Below are positions 47,269 through 53,938 of a DNA stretch of 64,000 bases, piece after piece; the stretch's first letter is position 1; each line of letters starts with the position of its first letter. Below the pieces are notes generated by a model. That model was not told where the DNA came from, ran no database searches, and saw nothing but the letters and a program-made list of their open reading frames with translations. The position numbers and the translations under genes are program-made. The DNA comes from PALSA-555 sp963821325 (GTDB taxonomy: Bacteria > Actinomycetota > Acidimicrobiia > IMCC26256 > PALSA-555). The stretch covers positions 868,001 through 932,000 of the forward strand of contig CAWGDC010000001.1 of assembly GCA_963821325.1 (NCBI GenBank), written 5' to 3'.

Positions 47269-48085
47269 TCAGGTCGAGAGGAAGTCGCGGGTCAGCCCGG
47301 CGAGTTCCTCGGGTCGTTCCAGCACCAGCCAGTGCGCGGCCGCCTCGAGCACCACGAGGCGCGCGTCGGGGATCTCGGCCACGAGCGTCTCGGCGTGCTG
47401 CAGGGGCACGAGCCCGTCCTGCGCGCCGGCGACGACCAGGGTCGGGGCCGTGATGCGGCGCAGCCGCCGTCGCAGCTTCGGGTCGTGGAGGTACGGGTCC
47501 CAGCCCAGTCGCGCCGTCGCGCCGAGCGCCTTCCACATGGGGAGCACGAGCTCGATGGGGATCTCGACGCGCTTGCCGACGTCCCCGGTGAACTCCTCCA
47601 TCGCGTGCATCGCCGCGGCGATCGGATGGTTCTGGTCGACGAACAGCATCGCGGCGAGCTCGGCGGGTGAGCGGCCGAAGAGCTCGGCGATGGGCGCGTC
47701 GGCCAGGTAGAGGCCCACGGGGTTGACGAGCACCAGGCGGTCGACCCGGTCGGGGTAGCGCACCGCGAGCTCGAGGGCCATCCACCCGCCGAGTGAGCAG
47801 CCGAGCACGTGGGGCCGCTCGAGCCCGAAGAGCTCCCACAGGTCGAGGAGATGGAAGACGGCGTCGTCCATGTCGTCGATCTCATCGATGCCCTCCGATT
47901 CCCCGAACCCGGGGAAGACCGGGGCCAGCACCTCGAAGCGCTCGGCGAGGTCCTCCAGCACGGCGAGCCCCTCGCGCCTCGCCCCCGGCGGAGTGCAGGT
48001 AGACGAGCGGCGGGCCGCTGCCGCCGCGGAACACCTGGATCTTGCCGACCGGCGCGGCGACGAACTCCTCGTGCAGCGGCGCCAT
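47269..48085 (-). CDS. alpha/beta-fold hydrolase (one frame break)
   Basis: This esterase- or epoxide-hydrolase-like protein begins MAPLHEEFVAAPVGKIQVFRGGSGPPLVYLHSAGGEARG. After an extra base near 47971 it continues LAVLEDLAERFEVLAPVFPGFGES. The catalytic triad is visible as Ser in GCSLGGW, Asp in VAGAQDGLVP and His in EAAAHWLVLE. Repaired length is 271 residues. ATG 48085 overlaps the stop of the LLM-class gene by one base (TGATG), so the two are translated together. Substrate is unknown. The partner oxidoreductase suggests a shared catabolic step. Confidence 0.85.
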
Positions 48086-49254
48086 CAGGCCGCGGCCGCC
48101 GTCGGGCGGAGCACCGGCGCGCCTGCCGGGAACTCCCGCTCGAGCGCCGGCTTCACCTCACGGGCGAACAGCTCGAGGTTCCGGCGCGTCAGATCCGCGG
48201 GCAGGCTGCCGAGCTGGAACAGGCCGAGCAGGTTCCCGGTGCCGAGCGCGCCGAGCGCGTCGACGAGCTGCTCGGTGACCGTCTCCGGCGAGCCGACGAT
48301 CGCGTACCGGCCCGCGACGATCTCGTCCCAGTCGGTGACGTTCAGCATGAACGTGCCCGCCCCCTTCAAGATGTTGGCGAGGGAGCGCGCCGACGTGTAG
48401 CCGGGCGGCTGGATGGTGATCCCCGGCAGGAGCCGCTTCACGAAGTACCAGAGATGCTCCTCGTACTCGCGTCGGGCCTGCGCGTCCGTCTCGGCGACGT
48501 AGATCGGCACAAGCCAGCCGGCCTGCGACGGGTCAGCCTCGTAGCCCTCGGCGGTGCAGGCGTCGCGGAACATCTGGAACGTCCGCTTGAACACATCGAG
48601 ATGGAAGTACGGGATGCCCATGTACGCGTAGTGGTGACGGGCCACGAACTCCATCGTCTCGACCGACCCGGCACCGGGGATCCAGATCTCGGGGTGCGGC
48701 TGCTGCACCGGGCGCGGCCACGGGTTCACGTAGCGGATCCGGTAGTGCTTGCCCACCCACTCGAACGGCCCCGGCGTCGTCCATGCCTTCAGGATGAGGT
48801 CGTGGGCCTCCTGGAAGCGCTCCCGGGCGTACGCCGGATTCACCGAGAACGAGTAGTACTCCGGTCCCCCGCCCACCACCATCCCCGCGATGAGCCGCCC
48901 GCCGCTGATGCAGTCGATCAGGGCGAACTCCTCCGCCACCCGGGTCGGCGGGTCGTAGAGCGGCAGCGCGTTCCCGACCACCGCGACCTTCATGCGCGTG
49001 CTCTGGCGGGCCACGATCGACGCCATCAGGTTCGGGGACGGCATGAGCCCGTATGCGTTCTGGTGATGCTCGTTCACGCACACGCCGTCGAAGCCCAGCT
49101 CCTCGGCGTAGAGCAGCTCGTCGAGGTACCGGTTGTAGAGCGCGCCGCCGTGCACGGGGTCGAACAGCGAGTTGGGGCACGTCACCCACGCCGGGCCGTC
49201 ATAGGCGGGGTCCAGGCCGATGTAGGGCATCAGGTGGAACGAGAAGAACCGCAC
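48085..49254 (-). CDS. LLM-class flavin-dependent oxidoreductase
   Basis: A 389-residue TIM-barrel monooxygenase of the luciferase-like superfamily. It starts MRFFSFHLMPYIGLDPAYDG and has GFDGVCVNEHHQNAYGLMPSPNLMASIVARQS, RVAEEFALIDCISGGRLIAGMVVGGGPEYYSFSVNPAYARERFQEAHDLILKAW and TDWDEIVAGRYAIVGSPETVTEQL. The NEHH motif is the FMN or F420 side of the barrel. Which flavin it uses cannot be told. In actinobacteria many such proteins with an alpha/beta hydrolase act on ketones or esters. The ATG at 49254 is the only suitable start. Confidence 0.86.
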   Translation of the reverse strand: MRFFSFHLMPYIGLDPAYDGPAWVTCPNSLFDPVHGGALYNRYLDELLYAEELGFDGVCVNEHHQNAYGLMPSPNLMASIVARQSTRMKVAVVGNALPLYDPPTRVAEEFALIDCISGGRLIAGMVVGGGPEYYSFSVNPAYARERFQEAHDLILKAWTTPGPFEWVGKHYRIRYVNPWPRPVQQPHPEIWIPGAGSVETMEFVARHHYAYMGIPYFHLDVFKRTFQMFRDACTAEGYEADPSQAGWLVPIYVAETDAQARREYEEHLWYFVKRLLPGITIQPPGYTSARSLANILKGAGTFMLNVTDWDEIVAGRYAIVGSPETVTEQLVDALGALGTGNLLGLFQLGSLPADLTRRNLELFAREVKPALEREFPAGAPVLRPTAAAA

Positions 49255-49430
49255 GACTGCACCTCCCGGTCAGCGCCGACCCTATCCGGCGTGTCGGTGC
49301 GGGTCCCTGGCCGGTTGGGCGCGCACGGTCTCGGTGCTCACCCACGCACCGTCGCGGGAACGGTGCCGCGTCACCACGCGCGACGAGCCACCACCGCAAG
49401 GGCGGCATCCGGCTCGCACCCGCGAGGCCG

Positions 49431-50468
49431 TCATGGCGTGTAGAGGGTCCCGAAGGGGTGCATCCCGGGGCCGACCGGTGGTGGTGACGCGGACGTCGGC
49501 GGGCAGGCCATCCCGACGAGCGGCGCGAGCACGGTGTTGGCGTGGGTCTCGTTCGCCGAGCCGTACCACTGGTCGATCTGCTCGTAGAAGTGACCGTCGA
49601 TGTCATCGACGGTCCGAGGCTGACCGAAGCAGGAACGAGCCGAGAGCAACCCACGATAGGTCCAGCCTCCGAGTGGGCCAGGGCCCGTGTCGTAGCCCGT
49701 CCCGATTCCGCCCGAGCAGTAGCCGCAGTTGGGGTACGAGAAGGTGAGCACCCACGCACCGAACGCGTCGGGATAGCCCCCGGCACCCTCGACCGGCGTG
49801 GTCGCGCCGACGTCAGCGGCGCCCACACCGGTGCCATCGGTGTCGTGGCCGGTGAGCACTTCCTCGTTCAACGTCTGCGAGGGAAGCGTGCAGACGATGG
49901 AGTCGGTCGAGCCCGTCGGAACGATCGAGAAGTCGCCGTTCGCCGCACCGCAGACCCCAAGCGCGGGCTTGTGGGGCGCGCCGCACGGTCCCACGGGACC
50001 GGCACACGACATCACGTAGTACGCGTTCACCCCGGTCCGGATCCAGTCCCCGGGCGCGTTGAACCACAGCAAATACGCGCCATCGGCGGCGCGCTGGATC
50101 ATGCGCGGATTGAAGCAGCCGTAGTACTGACACGTGCCCTGCCACGGCGCGGGATCAAAGAGCGGCGTCGGCGCCGACCACGGCCCGGCCAGGCTCGACG
50201 CGGTCGACACGCCGAAGCCGCACCACGGCGTCGCCGGGTCGCCCCAGCTGAACCCGCACCCGTACTCGGTCCCGTACAGGTAGTACTCGCTGCCGTAGTG
50301 GGCCGCCATGCCGTCGTGCAGATCCACGCCGTTGATCTGGACGGCGGCGCTGGAATCACGCGTGAGCACCGGCGCAGGCGGCGGGGGAGGGGGCGGGGGC
50401 GACGGACGGACGCAGCCCGCGAGCACCACGGCCATCGACAGCAGCACCAGCCCACGCTTCACGGTCAT
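49431..50468 (-). CDS. secreted lipoprotein with a glycoside-hydrolase-43-like propeller
   Basis: The 345-residue precursor starts MTVKRGLVLLSMAVVLAGC, a lipoprotein signal with the lipobox LAGC, so Cys19 would be acylated. A run of eight prolines follows. The mature domain has INGVDLHDGMAAHYGSEYYLYGTEYGCGFSW, VSTASSLAGPWSAPTPLF and DGAYLLWFNAP, the sheet-and-turn pattern of five-bladed arabinanase/xylosidase propellers (GH43-like). Several Cys pairs suggest disulfides. An Asp in VDLHDG and a Glu in NEEVLTGHD could be catalytic. It may trim arabinose-containing glycans; this is inference, although dprE1/E2 in the window suit it. Confidence 0.65.
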   Translation of the reverse strand: MTVKRGLVLLSMAVVLAGCVRPSPPPPPPPPAPVLTRDSSAAVQINGVDLHDGMAAHYGSEYYLYGTEYGCGFSWGDPATPWCGFGVSTASSLAGPWSAPTPLFDPAPWQGTCQYYGCFNPRMIQRAADGAYLLWFNAPGDWIRTGVNAYYVMSCAGPVGPCGAPHKPALGVCGAANGDFSIVPTGSTDSIVCTLPSQTLNEEVLTGHDTDGTGVGAADVGATTPVEGAGGYPDAFGAWVLTFSYPNCGYCSGGIGTGYDTGPGPLGGWTYRGLLSARSCFGQPRTVDDIDGHFYEQIDQWYGSANETHANTVLAPLVGMACPPTSASPPPVGPGMHPFGTLYTP

Positions 50469-50607
50469 CCCCTGGCTTGCCCGCGTGAGTCTCGCACGGG
50501 TTGGCACCCCGTGGCGCGCCCGGTGCCGCGTCGGCCACGGGCGGGAGCGTCCTGCGGCCGCGCGCCACGACCCGACGGCGAAAGGCCTCGCCGGGGACGC
50601 CGGTAGC

Positions 50608-50772
50608 ATGCGCAGCGCCGTGTCGCGCTCGATCCTCTCTCGCCGCGTGCTCGTGAGCCTCGGGGTGGCGACGGCGTTCGTCGGTGTGGTCATCGTCGCC
50701 GGCGTGCTGTTTCGCCACCACGACCCGCCACCCCGCCGACCGACGCCGGTGTCGTCGGTGACGACGCGATGA
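50608..50772 (+). CDS. 54-residue single-span membrane protein
   Basis: ATG 50608 opens MRSAVSRSILSRRVLVSLGV followed by ATAFVGVVIVAGVLFRHHDPPPRR, one hydrophobic helix flanked by positive residues, then a Pro-rich tail to SSVTTR. Its stop overlaps the start of the SMP-30 gene as ATGA, strong evidence that it is translated. It has no recognisable family. It is divergent from the lipoprotein gene with about 140 bases between. Confidence 0.55.
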   Translation: MRSAVSRSILSRRVLVSLGVATAFVGVVIVAGVLFRHHDPPPRRPTPVSSVTTR

Positions 50773-51611
50773 GCGCCGCCGTGACGACGCTGCTCGGGGG
50801 ACGAGCCTTCCTGGAGGGACCGCGCTGGCATGACGGCGCGGTGTGGGTCTCCGACATGCACGCCCAGGAGGTGCTGCGCGTCGGTCTCGACGCCACGGTC
50901 GAGGTCGTGGCCGAGGTGCCGGGCGACCCGTCGGGGCTCGGGTTCCGGCCCGACGGGACCGTGCTGATCGTGTCGATGCGCGACCGCCTCCTGCTCCAGA
51001 TGAGCGGCGCGGCGCCGCCGGAGGTGCTGGCCGACTGCTCGGGCGTCGCCCCGTTCGAGATCAACGACCTGGTCGTCGACGACGCGGGGCACGCGTTCAT
51101 CAGCCAGTTCGGTTTCGACTTCCACGGCGGCGCGCGCTTTCAGCGGGCGCCGCTGCTGCGCGTCGACCCGGACGGCTCGGTGCACGAGGCCACCGACGGG
51201 CTCCGGATGGCCAACGGGCTCGTCGTCACCGCGGACGGGTCGACGCTCGTCGCCGCCGAGAGCACCGGGAAGGACCTCGTGGCGTTCGACCTCGCCGCGG
51301 ACGGGACGCTCTCGAACCGGCGGGTGTGGGCGGAGCTGCCGGAGTACCCGGACGGGATCTGCATCGACGCGCAGGACGGGATCTGGATCGCGTCGCCCGT
51401 CGGGGACTGCTGCGCGCGGGTGCTCGAGGGCGGCGAGGTCACCGACGTCGTCGACTTCCCGGGACGACACACCATCGCGTGCGCGATCGGCGGCGACGTC
51501 GGGCACACCCTCTTCGTGTGCACGTCGTCGACCCAGGGAGAGCCCGACCGGTCCCGGGCTGAGCGCGCCGCGGCCCTCGAGGCGGTCGCCGTCCGGGTCC
51601 CCGCCCGCTGA
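50769..51611 (+). CDS. SMP-30/gluconolactonase family protein
   Basis: The 280-residue six-bladed propeller has the metal and catalytic residues of the family: the Glu of LEGPRWHDGAVWVSDMHA near residue 17, Asn in FEINDLVVDDAG, Asn in GLRMANGLVV, and Asp in ELPEYPDGICIDAQDG. These enzymes open sugar lactones or related esters with a divalent metal. The start ATG 50769 is coupled to the small membrane protein. The C-terminal part, IACAIGGDVGHTLFVCTSS, also fits. The substrate is open; no sugar dehydrogenase lies beside it. Confidence 0.87.
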   Translation: MSAAVTTLLGGRAFLEGPRWHDGAVWVSDMHAQEVLRVGLDATVEVVAEVPGDPSGLGFRPDGTVLIVSMRDRLLLQMSGAAPPEVLADCSGVAPFEINDLVVDDAGHAFISQFGFDFHGGARFQRAPLLRVDPDGSVHEATDGLRMANGLVVTADGSTLVAAESTGKDLVAFDLAADGTLSNRRVWAELPEYPDGICIDAQDGIWIASPVGDCCARVLEGGEVTDVVDFPGRHTIACAIGGDVGHTLFVCTSSTQGEPDRSRAERAAALEAVAVRVPAR

Positions 51612-51616
51612 CCCGG

Positions 51617-52414
51617 TCAGAAGCCGGGGTTGGCGAAGGGGTCCTCGGGCTCGGGGGACCGCACGGCGAGGTCCTCGACGCCGAGCTCGGCGGCGAGACC
51701 CTCGTAGCCGACCGTCTCGAGGCGCTGGGCCAGCTCGGGGCCGCCGCTGGTCACGACCCGCCCCGCCATGAGGACGTGCACCCGGTCGGGGGGCAGCTCG
51801 CGCAGCAGCCGGGCGTAGTGGGTGATGGCGAGCACGCCGAGGCCGGCGTCACGGGTCAGGGCGACGACCCGGTGCGCGAGCTCGCGCAGGGCGTCGACGT
51901 CGAGACCCGAGTCGAGCTCGTCGAGCAGCGCGATGCGGGGGGTGAGCACGGCAAGCTGCAGCGTCTCCATCCGCTTCTGCTCCCCGCCGGAGAACTCGTC
52001 GTTGACGCCCCGGGTGAGGAACTCGTCGGGGACCTCGAGGCGGGTCGCCTCGCGGGCCACGGCCCCGTCGACGTCGGCGGTCGAGGCGCCCCGCGCCGCC
52101 ACCGCGGCGCTGAGCAGCGCGCCGACCGGGACGCCGGGCACCGCGACCGGGTACTGCATGGCGAGGAAGAGGCCGAGCTCGGCTCGCCGCCACGTCGGGA
52201 GGCCGAGCAGCTCGGTGCCGTCGAGGCGCAGCGACCCGCCGGTGACCTCGTAGTCCTCGCGGCCCATGACCACGTGCGAGAGCGTCGACTTGCCCGACCC
52301 GTTCGGGCCCATCAGCGCGTGCACCTCACCCGAGCCGACCGTGAGGTCGACGCCGCGCAGCACCTCGATATCGTTGACGCGGGCGTGCAGGTCCTCGATG
52401 ACGAGGGTCGTCAC
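51617..52414 (-). CDS. sufC2: SufC paralogue, ATPase of the sufBD operon
   Basis: The 265-residue ABC ATPase has Walker A MGPNGSGKSTLSHVVMG, FSGGEQKRMETLQLAVLTP, Walker B IALLDELDSGLDVDALREL and ITHYARLL, all typical of SufC. It begins at GTG 52414, overlapping the Rieske stop. Compared with the copy at 44448 it differs in the signature loop (EQKRMETLQ versus ERKRNEILQ) and has a longer C-terminus rich in Glu and Pro. Its position after sufB-sufD makes it the natural partner of that scaffold. It is convergent with the SMP-30 gene, with 5 bases between stops. Confidence 0.9.
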   Translation of the reverse strand: MTTLVIEDLHARVNDIEVLRGVDLTVGSGEVHALMGPNGSGKSTLSHVVMGREDYEVTGGSLRLDGTELLGLPTWRRAELGLFLAMQYPVAVPGVPVGALLSAAVAARGASTADVDGAVAREATRLEVPDEFLTRGVNDEFSGGEQKRMETLQLAVLTPRIALLDELDSGLDVDALRELAHRVVALTRDAGLGVLAITHYARLLRELPPDRVHVLMAGRVVTSGGPELAQRLETVGYEGLAAELGVEDLAVRSPEPEDPFANPGF

Positions 52415-52746
52415 GGCAGCTCCACGTACACGTCGTCCCCGTCGACCCGCACCGTGTAGACGGGGACCGGCCGCGTGGCGGGCAGGGTCTGGGGCTCCCC
52501 GGTGCACAGCGAGAACGTCGAGCCGTGCTTGGGGCACTCGATCTCACGCTCCTCGTCCCACACGTCGCCCTCCGAGAGCGAGTAGTCCTCGTGGGAGCAG
52601 CGGTCCCCGATCACGTACCAGTCGTCGGGCGCGCCGGGCTCCGTGGCCGCCAGCCGCACGACGGCGAGGCGGTGCCCGTCGACGTCGACCCGCCGGGCGC
52701 GGCCCGTCTCGACGTCGTCGACCGCGCAGGCCCGCACCTCAGCCAC
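52411..52746 (-). CDS. Rieske-type ferredoxin
   Basis: This 111-residue protein carries a [2Fe-2S] Rieske site: Cys50 and His52 in DRCSHEDYSL, and Cys71 and His74 in IECPKHGSTFSLCTG. Such ferredoxins of non-heme iron oxygenases occur in actinobacterial suf operons, where they may be electron carriers or a cluster acceptor. It begins at GTG 52746, overlapping the sufD stop, and its own stop overlaps the sufC2 start. Both overlaps show tight coupling. The exact role in Suf assembly is not established. Confidence 0.88.
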   Translation of the reverse strand: MAEVRACAVDDVETGRARRVDVDGHRLAVVRLAATEPGAPDDWYVIGDRCSHEDYSLSEGDVWDEEREIECPKHGSTFSLCTGEPQTLPATRPVPVYTVRVDGDDVYVELP

Positions 52747-53938
52747 GGAGCCGACCGAGCTTGCGCTCCACGGAGCGGCGCAGCGCCCCGGCCAGGCTCG
52801 GGACCGGCAGCCGGTCCAGGACCGCGTCGAAGAAGCCGAGCACGATGAGCTGCTCGGCCTCCTCCGGCGGGATGCCCCGCGTCTCGAGGTAGTAGCGCTG
52901 GTCGTCGTCGATCGGACCGACGGCGCTGGCGTGGGAGCAGCGCACGTCGTTGGCCTCGATCTCCAGGTTGGGGATCGACTCGGCGCTCGCCCCCTCGGTG
53001 AGAACGAGGTTGCGGTTGGTCTGCGACGCGTTGGCGTGCTGCGCCTCCTCGCGCAGGCGCACCAGGCCCGAGTACACGGACCGGGCGTGGTCCTCGACCG
53101 CGCCCTTGAACAGCAGGTCGCTGCGGGTATGGGGCGCGGCGTGGTCCTGCAACGTCCGGAAGTCGAGGACCTGATCGCCGTCACCGAAGTAGACGGCGAG
53201 CAGGTCGCTCTCCCCGCCGGTGCCGGTGAGCAGCGACTCGGTGCGCATCCGGGCGTAGTCGCCGCCGAGCGCCACCGCTGAGGAGCGCAGCGACGCGTCC
53301 CGGCCAACGTGGGCCCGCTGGAGGCCGACCTGCCAGGTCGTCTCGTCGTGCTCCTGCATCGACACGTAGCGGACCCGGGCCCCGTCACCGACGAGGAGCT
53401 CGATGACGATGTCGCAGAGGTGCGGCGCGCCATGGGCCGCGAACCGGTCGATGACCGTGACCTCGGCGCCCTCCTCGACGACGACGAGGGTGTGCGGGAA
53501 GCTCGCCAGCCCGTCCCCGCCGGAGCGGTGCTCGAAGACCAGCGGCTCGTCGACGACGACGCCCGACGGGACCCGCACGTAGGACCCGCCGACGAGGAAG
53601 GCGTCGTGGAGGACGGTGAACGCGTCCGGGGACGCGTCGGAGCACGTGCCGAGCCAGTCGGCGACCTCGACGTCGTCGACGTCGCGCAGGTCGCCGACCA
53701 CCACGCCCTTGGCGGCGAGACCCGGGGCGAGCACGGGGACGTCGAGGGAGCGCTGCTCGACGCCGCGGGGCTCGAATCGGTCGAGGTCGAACTCGTCGAC
53801 CGGCGAGAACCGCCAGATCTCGTCGCGGGCGCTCGGCCAGGTCAGGTCGGCGAGCCGCTCCGCGGCGGCGACCCGGCGAGCGACGAGCCAGTCATGCCCG
53901 CCGAGCGCTGCGGCTGCGTCGGGCGTGAAACCGGGCAC
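52739..53938 (-). CDS. sufD: Fe-S assembly scaffold subunit SufD
   Basis: SufD pairs with SufB on the SufC dimer. The 399-residue protein has the beta-helix core, with DIVIELLVGDGARVRYVSMQEHDETTWQVGLQRAHVGRDASLRSS, LDFRTLQDHAAPHTRSDLLFKGAVEDHARSVYSGLVRL, and the C-terminal ANDVRCSHASAVGPIDDDQRYYLETRGIPPEEAEQLIVLGFFD, which is shared by SufB and SufD. The start is GTG 53938, overlapping the sufB stop by one base (TAGTG). The frame is clean. Confidence 0.92.
   Translation of the reverse strand: MPGFTPDAAAALGGHDWLVARRVAAAERLADLTWPSARDEIWRFSPVDEFDLDRFEPRGVEQRSLDVPVLAPGLAAKGVVVGDLRDVDDVEVADWLGTCSDASPDAFTVLHDAFLVGGSYVRVPSGVVVDEPLVFEHRSGGDGLASFPHTLVVVEEGAEVTVIDRFAAHGAPHLCDIVIELLVGDGARVRYVSMQEHDETTWQVGLQRAHVGRDASLRSSAVALGGDYARMRTESLLTGTGGESDLLAVYFGDGDQVLDFRTLQDHAAPHTRSDLLFKGAVEDHARSVYSGLVRLREEAQHANASQTNRNLVLTEGASAESIPNLEIEANDVRCSHASAVGPIDDDQRYYLETRGIPPEEAEQLIVLGFFDAVLDRLPVPSLAGALRRSVERKLGRLRG

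Noticed and set aside
49346..49366. 7-bp inverted repeat GCACCGT/ACGGTGC between the LLM gene and the lipoprotein gene
   Set aside because: Too short and without T tract, and such repeats are expected by chance at this GC content.
47809..49443. A 544-codon plus-strand frame opposite the hydrolase and LLM genes
   Set aside because: Antisense shadow; it spans two real genes.
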